DNA of 64,000 nucleotides from an uncultured Pelagibacteraceae bacterium (GTDB taxonomy: Bacteria > Pseudomonadota > Alphaproteobacteria > Pelagibacterales > Pelagibacteraceae): positions 186,001 to 250,000 of the forward strand of contig CACNTW010000001.1 of NCBI GenBank assembly GCA_902623495.1. The letters run 5' to 3'. A program made the position numbers and the translations under genes. The notes beneath the pieces are model-generated. The model made no database searches. It was not told the origin of the DNA and was given only the letters and a program-made list of their open reading frames with translations. This document shows, piece after piece, positions 56,153 through 64,000 of the stretch; position 1 is the stretch's first letter, and each line of letters starts with the position of its first letter.

Positions 56153-57190
56153 TTAAATTAGCTTATCTCTGTATCTATCAATTTTTTTTGAAATATAATC
56201 ATTAGTTAAGTAAAAATGTTTATAAATCGTTTTTTGTAATGATTTCTTTAAAGATTCATTTTTAATAAGTTTTTCTATTGAATTTTCAATATTTTTAACT
56301 GTTAAAGACTTTATTTTCATAGCTTTCGGAGATGCCTCGCTTAACCCACCTTTATCTGTAATAATTACAGCACATCCTGCACTTGAAGCTTCTAAAGCAG
56401 TTCTACCGAAGGGTTCGTCCCATCGAGAACAAATAACTGAAATATCGGACTTTATAAACCATTTAGTAACAACATTATATTTTTGAAAACCCAAAATTTT
56501 TAAATTTTTGTGTTCAAAAATATGATTTTCTCTAGGTTCATCACCAATAACTATAGCTTTCCAATAAGGATTATTATTTAATACACCTATAATAGCCTTT
56601 CCAAATAAATCATAACCTTTAGAGGCATTTAATCTACCAACAAATAAAATTATTTTTTTTTTATTTTTAAAATTAATTATTTTTTTACTGGTAGATTGAT
56701 TAATAACTTCAAGTTTATCTGTGTTGTATTTTTTATTTAAACCTTTCATAAATTGATTTAAAGTCCAATTACTATTAAATATTATTTTTTTTGTTTTGTT
56801 AAATATATCAATTCTTTCCTTCACCGTTTTCGATGATTTCATTTCTAGTGGATTATTATGAAAATATAGAACAATATTATTATTTATCTCATAAATAGAG
56901 CTTATATAATCTGGTCTATTATGTATTTCTATTAAATTTGATTTTTTTATTTTTTCAATATCCAGAAATTTTTTTACATATACTTTACTACTGCTTCTGA
57001 AGAATATTTTCGAAAAATTTAAATTAGTATAATTAGGTAATAATTTTTTTTTAAAAGAAGTATTTCCATACACTTGAATATTTTTTTTGTATTTACTTAG
57101 TTTGATTGTATCATTTAGAAAAAGGGAAACCGCACCTGCATAATTTGGGGTAAAATTTTCTTTGTAAGGAAGTAGAATTGAGATTTTCAT
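56153..57190 (-). CDS. Glycosyltransferase family 4 protein
   Basis: The 345-residue protein has the GT-B fold C-terminal half of GT4 enzymes: LFVGRLNASKGYDLF (about residue 183), and EPFGRTALEASSAGCAVI (the EX7E motif, near residue 261), with GYD and PRENHIFEHK in between. It likely transfers a sugar from a nucleotide-sugar donor to a glycolipid or polysaccharide. It lies in the variable region between the integrase and a GIY-YIG protein and could decorate the cell surface. The acceptor is unknown. UDP-glucuronate from galU-ugd is one possible donor, but that is speculation. Confidence 0.85.
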   Translation of the reverse strand: MKISILLPYKENFTPNYAGAVSLFLNDTIKLSKYKKNIQVYGNTSFKKKLLPNYTNLNFSKIFFRSSSKVYVKKFLDIEKIKKSNLIEIHNRPDYISSIYEINNNIVLYFHNNPLEMKSSKTVKERIDIFNKTKKIIFNSNWTLNQFMKGLNKKYNTDKLEVINQSTSKKIINFKNKKKIILFVGRLNASKGYDLFGKAIIGVLNNNPYWKAIVIGDEPRENHIFEHKNLKILGFQKYNVVTKWFIKSDISVICSRWDEPFGRTALEASSAGCAVIITDKGGLSEASPKAMKIKSLTVKNIENSIEKLIKNESLKKSLQKTIYKHFYLTNDYISKKIDRYRDKLI

Positions 57191-57442
57191 TTATAAGTAA
57201 TTAGATTTTATTTTATTTCTAAGTTTATAGTTTTTTTTAAGTTTGTATTCCTCACTCATGGCCTTAGATTTTGAATCATAACTCATACTATAGGCTAATA
57301 TCCATTTTCTACCTCTAGTAAATTTTGCTCCTTTCGAAGCATTATGTTTAGTCAATCTCTTCTTCAAATTATTTGTATAACCAACGTAGCTAAGGTGTTT
57401 TTGCTTATTTTTAGATATGATTAAATAAACAAAATATTTCAT
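57191..57442 (-). CDS. GIY-YIG nuclease family protein
   Basis: The 83-residue protein has the minimal GIY-YIG fold: FVYLIISKNKQKHLSYVGYTNNLKKRL (GIY-like YVGYT pair), KHNASKGAKFTRGRKW with the conserved Arg, and a C-terminal glutamate in SEEYKLKK. These small proteins (YhbQ-type) occur in many bacteria, and some have been proposed to act in repair or on mobile elements. It abuts the glycosyltransferase gene with no gap and lies two bases from the tRNA-Glu end on the same strand. Confidence 0.88.
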   Translation of the reverse strand: MKYFVYLIISKNKQKHLSYVGYTNNLKKRLTKHNASKGAKFTRGRKWILAYSMSYDSKSKAMSEEYKLKKNYKLRNKIKSNYL

Positions 57443-57444
57443 TA

Positions 57445-57519
57445 TGGCGGTCCCTAGGGGAATCGAACCCCTCTTTCATGGATGAAAACCATGTGTCCTA
57501 ACCGATAGACGAAGGGACC
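57445..57519 (-). tRNA. tRNA-Glu(UUC)
   Basis: Read on the minus strand from 57519, GGTCCCT pairs with AGGGACC at the other end, followed by G and an encoded CCA (57445-57447). The anticodon arm reads CATGG-TTTTCAT-CCATG, showing TTC, and the T arm is AGGGG-TTCGATT-CCCCT. The 75 bases include CCA. tRNA-Glu is a common integration site for mobile elements, and a tyrosine recombinase gene lies 1.3 kb away, but I see no clear att duplication. Confidence 0.97.
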
Positions 57520-57554
57520 GGAAGTGGAGTTTCTATTGCAATTATTAAAAATAA

Positions 57555-58499
57555 TCAAGCTATAGGTTCCTCACTTTTTATAATTTCTATTGTAGATTCT
57601 TTGTGTGTGACAAGAGTTTCTGTAATAAATTTTTTATTTTCTTTTTTTACAGCTCCAACCATTTCAGTGCTGGTAATTCCTGTCGCACAAAAAATACTAT
57701 CTCCTTTAACTATTTCATTTAATTCATATTTCTTATTTAGATCAAATATTCCCATTTTTTTAGCCCTAGCCTTGTCTTGATCGGTTGCAAATATAAATCT
57801 ACCCTGAAATTTACATCCATAAGCATCCAAAGCTGCTGCAGAAATTACTCCCTCAGGACCTCCTCCAATACCTAAAAATAGGTCAATATTATACTTGTTA
57901 TCGGTAACTAAGAGAGCCCCGCAAATATCACCATCTGAAATTAATTTTAAATTTACTTTTAACGATTTTAATTCTTCAATAATCTCTTTATGTCTTGGCC
58001 TATCAAGAATGCATACTGTTAGTTCTTTAATATTTTTATTTTTGGCTTCTGCTATATTAGAAATATTTTTTTTTAGAGGATAATCTAAATCAGTAGCATC
58101 AAAAGGAACATCTTTACCAACAGCAATTTTATTCATATACGTTTCTGGAGCATTAAATAAATTTCCTTTTTCTGAAATTGCTAAAACCGATATGGCTCCT
58201 GGAATATTTTTCGCTGCAAAATTTGTTCCTTCAAGAGGATCAACAGCTATATCAATACTCGGTCCATTACCGTTTCCTAGTCTTTCTCCTATATATAACA
58301 TTGGTGCTTCATCAAGTTCACCCTCACCTATCACTACTTTTCCGTTTATTTCTAGATTATTTAAATCATTTCTCATTGAGTCTGTTGCCGCCTTATCAGC
58401 TATTTTTTTGTTTCCTTTGCCTAGAAATTGATAACAATTAATTGCAGCTCTGGAGGTAACTTTTACAAGTTTATAAATCAGATCTTTATCTAAAGACAT
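57555..58499 (-). CDS. glpX: Fructose-1,6-bisphosphatase class II (GlpX)
   Basis: GlpX dephosphorylates fructose-1,6-bisphosphate in gluconeogenesis and, in some bacteria, sedoheptulose-1,7-bisphosphate. The 314-residue protein shows VIGEGELDEAPMLYIGE, AVDPLEGTNFAAKN (metal and substrate site, near residue 86) and LFLGIGGGPEGVISAAAL. It is standard length. It ends close to tRNA-Glu and overlaps the SbmA/BacA-like gene by a single base. The class I enzyme is not in the window. Confidence 0.95.
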   Translation of the reverse strand: MSLDKDLIYKLVKVTSRAAINCYQFLGKGNKKIADKAATDSMRNDLNNLEINGKVVIGEGELDEAPMLYIGERLGNGNGPSIDIAVDPLEGTNFAAKNIPGAISVLAISEKGNLFNAPETYMNKIAVGKDVPFDATDLDYPLKKNISNIAEAKNKNIKELTVCILDRPRHKEIIEELKSLKVNLKLISDGDICGALLVTDNKYNIDLFLGIGGGPEGVISAAALDAYGCKFQGRFIFATDQDKARAKKMGIFDLNKKYELNEIVKGDSIFCATGITSTEMVGAVKKENKKFITETLVTHKESTIEIIKSEEPIA

Positions 58500-59497
58500 T
58501 AAATATTTTCAACAGTGGATTCTTCTGAATTATATTTCAATCTTGCTTCAAATTCACTTAATCTTTTCCAAACTGAAATCAATTCTACTATTGTAGACCA
58601 GCTTCTAACTAAATATTGTAATGAATTTTCAACCCTTCCAAATGCTCTAGTTATTTGTTGAACGAAACCTAATGTAATTGCACCTGATACTATAGTTGGT
58701 GCAAGTGCTAAATATGGAACTATAACCATACCTTGGAAATAACTCCATTTTACAGCATTAAAATATAAATAGTGAAAATATGATTTATAGTGAATACCTC
58801 TTACTCTATCATATAATTGACCTATAGTTGGTGGAGCTGCCCTTATAGGATCATCTTCACCATGAACTAATTCCTTTCTATAACCAGCTTCTTCTTTTTG
58901 AATATCATATTCAATACCAGGCAATTTTATACCTACAGCTGCTAATAAAACTGTTCCACCAAGCGCAGATATTATTGCAACCCAAACTAAAGCATGATCA
59001 ACCTCACCAATCCATGGAAGTACATCGACTTGTTTAGATAGTCCCCATAAAATTGGCAGGAAGGCTACTAGAGTCATTATACTATCTAAAAGCCCAACAC
59101 CGAGACCTTCCATTATTCTTGCAAATTTTAAAGTGTCTTCTTGAACTCTCTGTGAAGCTCCTTCTGTTAAACGAGCTTTTATCCATTGAGAGTGATAATA
59201 TTCAGCCATTGAAGTTCTCCACCTAAAAACCCAATGAGATACAAAAAATCCAGTTATAATTGCAATTATAATCCAAAGACCTGCAACTTTCGCAAATGTA
59301 AACAAATATCCAATAAATTCAGTTTCTGTGACTGAACCAGGTTCTGTTAAAGCTTTTTGAAGAGTATCGTAAAATTCACCAAACCATTCATTAATTTTTA
59401 CATCTAATTGAACTTGATACCAAGTTGAAACTAATATGAAGATTGATCCAAATATACTCCAGCCGTACCATCTTCTTTCTGTAAAAAATTTAAACAT
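58499..59497 (-). CDS. SbmA/BacA-like peptide transporter
   Basis: The 332-residue protein has about seven membrane segments and the SbmA/BacA pattern: WRTSMAEYYHSQWIKARL, ASQRVQEDTLKFARIMEGLG, GIEYDIQKEEAGYRKELVHGEDD and the C-terminal RSWSTIVELISVWKRLSEFE. The family lacks an ATP-binding domain and takes up peptides and related compounds with the proton gradient. In rhizobia BacA is needed for symbiosis, whereas here the role is unknown. It shares a single base with each neighbour, glpX and the NDUFS4-like gene. Confidence 0.88.
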   Translation of the reverse strand: MFKFFTERRWYGWSIFGSIFILVSTWYQVQLDVKINEWFGEFYDTLQKALTEPGSVTETEFIGYLFTFAKVAGLWIIIAIITGFFVSHWVFRWRTSMAEYYHSQWIKARLTEGASQRVQEDTLKFARIMEGLGVGLLDSIMTLVAFLPILWGLSKQVDVLPWIGEVDHALVWVAIISALGGTVLLAAVGIKLPGIEYDIQKEEAGYRKELVHGEDDPIRAAPPTIGQLYDRVRGIHYKSYFHYLYFNAVKWSYFQGMVIVPYLALAPTIVSGAITLGFVQQITRAFGRVENSLQYLVRSWSTIVELISVWKRLSEFEARLKYNSEESTVENI

Positions 59498-59778
59498 TAT
59501 TTTGTAAAATTATCAGCGTAAGACTTTAAAGTAATTTTTCTTTTGTTAGGTTCAATTATTTCAAAATCAATATTATTTTTTTTTGCGTACTCAATTGCTA
59601 ATTCTTTTGTGGAAAATTCTAACTTTAATTCACCATAAGTATCTGTAGAACTCTCCCACCCCATTAAAGGATTGGTGCCAGGATCATCAGTAATATATTC
59701 AATAATCCATTTATCGAATTTTTTTAATCCTGACTGCATAGCAGTTTTTGAAGGCTTATAAATTTTTGCTTTTTTCAT
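59497..59778 (-). CDS. NDUFS4-like ETC complex I accessory subunit
   Basis: The 93-residue protein matches the ETC_C1_NDUFA4/NDUFS4 family: AKIYKPSKTAMQSGLKKFDKW near the start and NPLMGWESSTDTYGELKLEFSTKELAIEYAKKN, the ATP-synthase-like core of the family, split by length. I start at the ATG at 59778; a longer upstream start would run into tRNA-Pro. Alphaproteobacterial complex I has this homologue of the mitochondrial 18 kDa subunit. It is unlinked from the nuo genes. Confidence 0.88.
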   Translation of the reverse strand: MKKAKIYKPSKTAMQSGLKKFDKWIIEYITDDPGTNPLMGWESSTDTYGELKLEFSTKELAIEYAKKNNIDFEIIEPNKRKITLKSYADNFTK

Positions 59779-59782
59779 AAAA

Positions 59783-59859
59783 TGGTCGGGGTGGTAGGAT
59801 TCGAACCTACGGCCCCTTGGTCCCAAACCAAGTGCGCTACCAGGCTGCGCTACACCCCG
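59783..59859 (-). tRNA. tRNA-Pro(UGG)
   Basis: On the minus strand CGGGGTG (59853-59859) pairs with CACCCCG at the other end, followed by discriminator A and an encoded CCA (59783-59785). The anticodon stem-loop is CTTGG-TTTGGGA-CCAAG, giving TGG. D and T arms (GGTTCGAATCC) are normal. Length is 77 bases. It lies just upstream of the NDUFS4-like gene, four bases from its start codon. Confidence 0.97.
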
Positions 59860-59954
59860 AATGCAGTACTAATACAGTAGAAAAAAAAAATTTCAAAGTA
59901 TATTAATCACTATTTAAAAGGATATTTTATAAAATTTGCTATATATAACTATCT

Positions 59955-60449
59955 ATGATCATTGAATGTCCAGCTTGTTCAAAGAAGTTCAATATTGATG
60001 AAAAGTTAATACCAGGTGAAGGTAGACTTTTAAAGTGCGGCAATTGCGAACATACGTGGTTTTATAAAAAAGAAGAAAAAATAAAATTAGAGGCTGAAAC
60101 TGCAAATAAAAGTCAAATTGAAGAAAATAAATCAGAAATCAATATAGAACCAGTTGAAGAACCTATAAAAAAGACAAAAAAAATAAGAAAAAAAATTTCA
60201 AAAAAATCTTTAACAAAAGAGAGTACATCAAAAGAATTAGTGTCTATTGATAAAAGTTCAGTTTCAAGAGAAAACAATATTATTAAAAAAATATTTTTAA
60301 TTATTATTTCTATTATCGCATTTATTTTGCTTATAGACACATTTAAAAATCAGATATCTGTTATATTTCCTGGCATATTACAAATGTCAGATAGTTTGTA
60401 TTTAGTAATAAATGACTTGAAATTATTTATTAAAGATTTAGTCAGGTAA
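59955..60449 (+). CDS. Zinc-ribbon (MJ0042/DUF3426-type) single-pass membrane protein
   Basis: The 164-residue protein begins with a zinc ribbon: CPACSKKF (Cys5, Cys8) and CGNCEHTWFY (Cys28, Cys31), the MJ0042 family motif. A long lysine- and glutamate-rich linker and a single membrane segment (about residues 112-128, IIKKIFLIIISIIAFILLI) follow. The C-terminal region is short. Alphaproteobacterial relatives have a similar ribbon and TM layout, but their job is not known. It is just upstream of nhaA (2 bases). Confidence 0.7.
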   Translation: MIIECPACSKKFNIDEKLIPGEGRLLKCGNCEHTWFYKKEEKIKLEAETANKSQIEENKSEINIEPVEEPIKKTKKIRKKISKKSLTKESTSKELVSIDKSSVSRENNIIKKIFLIIISIIAFILLIDTFKNQISVIFPGILQMSDSLYLVINDLKLFIKDLVR

Positions 60450-60451
60450 AA

Positions 60452-61624
60452 ATGATTCAGATAATTACAAAACCATTTAGGTGGTTTTTCAAATTAGAAG
60501 CTGCAAGTGGTCTTGTTTTACTTTTTGCAGCAATAATAGCTTTAATTGTAAGTAATTCTAATTTAGCAGAAATATATTTTTCCACATTGAATAAATATTT
60601 ATTTCTGGGAATAAATAATTTTGGTTTAAAATTATCTGTTTTACACTGGATAAATGATGCCTTAATGGCAATATTTTTTTTCTTTGTAACATTGGAAATT
60701 AAAAGAGAATTCTTACAAGGTGAACTTTCAAATATAAAACAAGCCCTTCTTCCGATTATCGCAGCAGTTGGAGGAATGTTGGTACCTGCATTATTTTATG
60801 TTTTTATTAATTTTGGAGATAGTGAAACAATGAATGGATGGGCTATTCCATCCGCAACTGATATTGCATTTTCTTTAGGTGTACTTTCTCTATTAGGAAA
60901 AAGAGTTCCATTATCTCTAAAAGTTTTTTTAACTGCATTAGCTATTATAGATGATTTGGGAGCCATAGTAATTATTGCATTATTCTATTCGGGAGACCTT
61001 AGTATAAAATATTTAAGCTTAATGTTGTTGGCATTTATTATTCTTCTAGTAATAAATAAATTCAATATAAAGAAATTTTTACCCTATTTAATTGTTGGAA
61101 TATTTCTTTGGGACTTTACTCATAATTCTGGCATTCATGCAACAATTGCTGGAGTTTTGCTAGCAATGACTATACCTCATAGAAAAAAAGACAAAGACTT
61201 TTCATTACTAATAAAAATTGAACATGCAATAAGTCCTTACGTTGCTTTTGGTATTATGCCATTATTTGCTTTTGCAAATGCCGGTGTTTCATTAGAAGGT
61301 TTATCTTTTGCATCTTTACTTGATAAAGTTCCATTAGGAATTTTATTAGGATTATTTGTTGGCAAACAATTAGGGGTATTTGTATTTTCTTATGTTTCAA
61401 TAAAAATGAAAATAGCCCAGATGCCTAATAATTCTAACTGGTTTAATTTTTATGGTGTTGGTGTTTTAACGGGTATAGGGTTTACAATGAGCTTATTTGT
61501 TGGAAATTTGGCATTCGTTGAAAATATGCAATATATGGATGGAGTTAAAATTGGAGTTTTAACTGGGTCATTATTATCCACTTTATTTGGGTATTTCTTA
61601 ATACTACTTACACCAAATAAGTAA
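60452..61624 (+). CDS. nhaA: Na+/H+ antiporter NhaA
   Basis: NhaA exports one Na+ for two H+ entering. The 390-residue protein has about twelve helices and AIIDDLGAIVIIALFY, the double-aspartate motif at the ion site (about residue 166), along with the conserved IPSATDIAFSLGVLSLLGKRVP and GIGFTMSLFVGNLAF. Na+ export is useful in the marine setting. It begins two bases after the zinc-ribbon gene. The gpx gene follows by seven bases. Confidence 0.96.
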   Translation: MIQIITKPFRWFFKLEAASGLVLLFAAIIALIVSNSNLAEIYFSTLNKYLFLGINNFGLKLSVLHWINDALMAIFFFFVTLEIKREFLQGELSNIKQALLPIIAAVGGMLVPALFYVFINFGDSETMNGWAIPSATDIAFSLGVLSLLGKRVPLSLKVFLTALAIIDDLGAIVIIALFYSGDLSIKYLSLMLLAFIILLVINKFNIKKFLPYLIVGIFLWDFTHNSGIHATIAGVLLAMTIPHRKKDKDFSLLIKIEHAISPYVAFGIMPLFAFANAGVSLEGLSFASLLDKVPLGILLGLFVGKQLGVFVFSYVSIKMKIAQMPNNSNWFNFYGVGVLTGIGFTMSLFVGNLAFVENMQYMDGVKIGVLTGSLLSTLFGYFLILLTPNK

Positions 61625-61631
61625 GTAGTTT

Positions 61632-62177
61632 ATGAAAAGATTAATAATAATAAGTTTAACAATAATAATGTTTTTTTTTAAAAATTCAGCAATGAGCAAT
61701 AATCAGAAAAATTTTTACAATCTAGAAATAGAGAGTATTAATGGAGAAATCATTAAATTAAAAGATTATCGAGATAAAGTTATACTTATAGTTAACACTG
61801 CCAGCTATTGTGGTTTCACAAAACAATACGAAGATTTGCAAGAATTATGGGATAAATACAAATCTAAGGGTCTTATTGTCCTTGGAGTGCCCTCAGACTC
61901 TTTTAATCAAGAAAAAAAAACCAATAGTGAAGTAAAAGAATTTTGTGAAGTTAATTTTGAAATAAATTTTCCATTAACAACTATTACAGAAGTAAAAGGA
62001 AGGGATGCTCATGAGATTTTTAAGTGGGCAGAAAATAATTTTGGCAAGTCTGCAATTCCTAAGTGGAATTTTCATAAAATATTAATCAATAAACAGGGAA
62101 ATGTAGAAGATACATATGCTTCTTTTACAAAACCTACATCAAATAAGATCATAAATAAAATAGAAGAAATTCTATAG
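61632..62177 (+). CDS. Glutathione peroxidase family protein
   Basis: The 181-residue protein has a hydrophobic N-terminal stretch (about residues 4-20) that may be a signal peptide, then VNTASYCGFTKQY with Cys60 in place of selenocysteine, LGVPSDSFNQE and WNFHKILINKQGN with the conserved Trp/Asn of the peroxidase tetrad. It would reduce peroxides in the periplasm with thiols, if the signal is real. The stop is six bases inside the convergent MBL gene. It may act more like a thioredoxin-dependent enzyme. Confidence 0.9.
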   Translation: MKRLIIISLTIIMFFFKNSAMSNNQKNFYNLEIESINGEIIKLKDYRDKVILIVNTASYCGFTKQYEDLQELWDKYKSKGLIVLGVPSDSFNQEKKTNSEVKEFCEVNFEINFPLTTITEVKGRDAHEIFKWAENNFGKSAIPKWNFHKILINKQGNVEDTYASFTKPTSNKIINKIEEIL

Positions 62178-62948
62178 TTCTATAGTTAAACCATCATGTG
62201 CTGGAATGACATTTTTTGGTATAGCTCTCTTTAATTTATTGTAATCTAATACAGCTGATAGATTCGATAAAATAGCCTTTTTAGGTTTAAATAATTTAAT
62301 AAAGTAAAGTGATTGTTCTAAGTTAAAATGAGAAGGATGATAATTATACCATAGACAATCAATTATTAAATATTTTAAATTTTTAAAATGTGAAAAATCT
62401 TTTTTATAAATATTACTTACATCAGTAATGTATGCGATTTTTTTATCAATAATAAAACAATTAGAATTGACTGAGCCATGCTTAACTATAATAGCTTTAA
62501 ATCTTAAATTTTTATTTTTATGTTTAATAAATGAATTTTTTTTTAACATATTCAATTTTAAAGTAGCTGGATATTCTCTTGAGTAGCTTTTAAAACAATA
62601 TGAAAAGCTTTTTTTTAAAAGTTTAGATGTGTCATTATCGGCAAAAACATTAACTTGTTTTCTACTATTAATAAAGAAAGATCTTAGATCATTAATTCCA
62701 TGAGTTTGATCAGCATGCATATGTGAATAGAATACTTTATCAATTTTCTTAATTTTATGACGCAATAACTGTTGTCTTAAGTCAGGAGAGGTATCAATTA
62801 AAATGTTTTCATCAGAAGTTTTAATAAATGCAGAACATCGTGTTCTATAATTTTTCTTATTTTTGGGATCACAATTTCCAAAAAATCCATCAGGTCTCGG
62901 AACACCCATTGAACTTCCACAACCTAATATTATAAATTTTATGCTCAT
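62172..62948 (-). CDS. MBL-fold metallo-hydrolase (PhnP-like)
   Basis: The 258-residue protein is a metallo-beta-lactamase fold enzyme: GCGSSMGVPRPDGFFGNCD at the start, YSHMHADQTHGINDLR with the metal HxHxDH (about residues 75-80), VKHGSVNS and AILSNLS. It most resembles PhnP-type cyclic phosphodiesterase. It overlaps tatD by four bases; the metG-tatD-MBL order is found in other proteobacteria. The substrate is not known here. Confidence 0.87.
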   Translation of the reverse strand: MSIKFIILGCGSSMGVPRPDGFFGNCDPKNKKNYRTRCSAFIKTSDENILIDTSPDLRQQLLRHKIKKIDKVFYSHMHADQTHGINDLRSFFINSRKQVNVFADNDTSKLLKKSFSYCFKSYSREYPATLKLNMLKKNSFIKHKNKNLRFKAIIVKHGSVNSNCFIIDKKIAYITDVSNIYKKDFSHFKNLKYLIIDCLWYNYHPSHFNLEQSLYFIKLFKPKKAILSNLSAVLDYNKLKRAIPKNVIPAHDGLTIEL

Positions 62949-63709
62949 TTTTGAAAAAATAATCTCTCGAAATTATCGTTTGTAATAGTTTCTAATTCAT
63001 CAATGGTTTTTGATTTTAATTCTGAAAGTTTTTTCAATGTATATTTAATAAAAGAAGGTTCATTTTTTTTACCTCTCATTGGTGTAGGTGCTAAAAAAGG
63101 ACTGTCTGTTTCAATTAAAATTTTATCACTTTCAATCATTTTAAATGTTTCTTGAAGATCAACACTATTTTTAAAAGTTATTATTCCACTTGCAGAAAAA
63201 TACGCATTTAATGTCATCATTTTTTTAGCAAACTCTTTTGAACCTGTAAAACAGTGCATAAGTATTTTAATATCTCTATTTTTATATCTATTTAAAATAT
63301 CAAAAGTTTCTATTTCGGCACTTCTAGAATGAACTATTAAAGGATAATTTAATTCAATAGAGGCTTCTATATGTTTTTCAAAACTTTCAATCTGATCGTC
63401 CTTTTTACTATTTTCATAATAAAAATCTAATCCTGTCTCTCCTACTCCAATTATTTTTTTGAATTTAATAGCATTTTCAACAATAAATTCCTTATCCATA
63501 TTATCACTACTGGTCTCATGAGGATGAATTCCTATACTCCCATAAATTATATCATCAAGATTTATAATCTTTTTAATATTTTCAAAACTTTTTGAATTGG
63601 TTGAAATAGTTAAAATTTTATTTAATCCACTTTCTTTAGAACGTTTAATAACATCTTTAATATTCGAATAAAGAGGTTCGTGATCAAGATGACAATGTGA
63701 GTCTATCAT
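62945..63709 (-). CDS. TatD family deoxyribonuclease
   Basis: The 254-residue protein has the TatD metal-site pattern: IDSHCHLDHEPL (residues 2-13), GIHPHETSSD, GVGETGLDFYY, LIVHSRSAEIE, LMHCFTGS and LIETDSPFLAP. TatD-type enzymes are metal-dependent nucleases involved in DNA repair or degradation. It lies between metG and the MBL gene with four-base overlaps on both sides, so the three are one translational unit. Confidence 0.92.
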   Translation of the reverse strand: MIDSHCHLDHEPLYSNIKDVIKRSKESGLNKILTISTNSKSFENIKKIINLDDIIYGSIGIHPHETSSDNMDKEFIVENAIKFKKIIGVGETGLDFYYENSKKDDQIESFEKHIEASIELNYPLIVHSRSAEIETFDILNRYKNRDIKILMHCFTGSKEFAKKMMTLNAYFSASGIITFKNSVDLQETFKMIESDKILIETDSPFLAPTPMRGKKNEPSFIKYTLKKLSELKSKTIDELETITNDNFERLFFQK

Positions 63710-64000
63710 TTTTGAATTTTTTTAAACAAAATATCTAATTTATTCATTTTTAAATCTTTTTTTAAAATTTCATTATTATCAATTGATTTAAAATCAATAA
63801 AATTTTCTGTTTCATTAAAAACATTTAGCACTTTTACAGAAGTTTCTGGCATTACTGGATAAAGCAAGATAGTTATTTTTCTAATTAATTCTAATGCAGT
63901 ATAAACAATGGTATTTAACCTTAATCTATCATCTTTCTTCTTCCAAGGTTCCTGATCATTAAAATATTTGTTGGCAGCAAACAATCTATCAACAATAAAA
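63706..64000 (-). CDS. metG: Methionyl-tRNA synthetase, C-terminal part (partial)
   Basis: The gene runs off the right edge, so only the last 97 or so codons are visible. FIVDRLFAANKYFNDQEPWKKKD (split at AANKYFNDQEPW) is the typical anticodon-binding helix of MetRS and LRKITILLYPVMPETS is the following conserved helix (LIRKITILLYPVMPETS). There is no C-terminal tRNA-binding EMAP-like domain, so this is the short form. It overlaps tatD by four bases. Confidence 0.88.
   Translation of the reverse strand, partial: FIVDRLFAANKYFNDQEPWKKKDDRLRLNTIVYTALELIRKITILLYPVMPETSVKVLNVFNETENFIDFKSIDNNEILKKDLKMNKLDILFKKIQK

Noticed and set aside
54304..57460. TAGGGGAA near 54304 and in tRNA-Glu as an att duplication for the integrase
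   Set aside because: Only eight bases match and no longer repeat flanks them; that is within chance for this window.
59779..59826. Extended start for the NDUFS4-like gene
   Set aside because: The extra codons lie within tRNA-Pro on the same strand.
1..64000. CRISPR arrays or large repeats
   Set aside because: I saw no regularly spaced repeats and no cas-like genes.

Overview
The window looks like a stretch of a SAR11 (Candidatus Pelagibacter-type) alphaproteobacterial chromosome. This is inferred from very A+T-rich coding sequence with Lys/Asn/Ile-rich proteins, almost no intergenic space (many genes abut or overlap by 1-8 bases), alphaproteobacterial gene orders (gatCAB; dapA-smpB...pyrE-pdxJ-acpS-lepB-rnc-recO; glyA-nrdR-rib-nusB-thiL-hppA; rpmF-plsX-ihf-merR) and a four-subunit sarcosine oxidase. 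No rRNA is present, so the assignment rests on gene content.

Layout. 1-9.5 kb: the end of a MgtE Mg2+ transporter, panC, galU-ugd (UDP-glucuronate supply), then a leftward block ridA-topA-plsY-pyrX-pyrB-ruvX. 9.5-15.6 kb: rightward gatC-gatA-gatB, an O-methyltransferase, trhO and a MATE exporter. 15.6-20.7 kb: leftward soxB-soxD-soxA-soxG, which oxidises sarcosine and feeds one-carbon units to folate, followed by tRNA-Ser(GCU). 20.8-31.4 kb: slt (leftward), then a rightward housekeeping operon dapA to recO, with hemB convergent. 31.4-40.9 kb: an Fe(II)/2-oxoglutarate oxygenase-like gene, rpiB, glyA, nrdR, the riboflavin genes, nusB, thiL and the proton pyrophosphatase hppA. 40.9-48.5 kb: bamE, a cytochrome bc1 assembly chaperone, rpmF (59 codons), plsX, ihf, merR, rpmG, chorismate mutase, ctaA, and a leftward metY-hydrolase-methyltransferase group. 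48.6-53.8 kb: rplM-rpsI-argC-lipoprotein-hom and two permease genes.

53.8-57.4 kb is the one region that breaks the pattern: a 530-base gene-free stretch, a minimal MGMT gene, a G+C-rich block that folds into five consecutive hairpins on the minus strand and ends in an intrinsic terminator, a 59-codon membrane protein, a tyrosine recombinase, a glycosyltransferase and a GIY-YIG protein beside tRNA-Glu(UUC). 57.5-64 kb returns to housekeeping genes: glpX, an SbmA/BacA-type transporter, an NDUFS4-like complex I subunit, tRNA-Pro(UGG), nhaA, a glutathione peroxidase, and the metG-tatD-MBL group running off the window.

The observation most worth following is the structured RNA at 54653-54848, which I cannot match to a known family and which ends seven bases before the MGMT start codon. 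Other points are a PyrC paralogue without its zinc HxH motif, a RibBA whose GTP cyclohydrolase half has lost its zinc cysteines, a shortened Rel/Spo protein, three genes (era, fabH, rpoZ) missing from loci where relatives carry them, and divergent genes whose start codons overlap.
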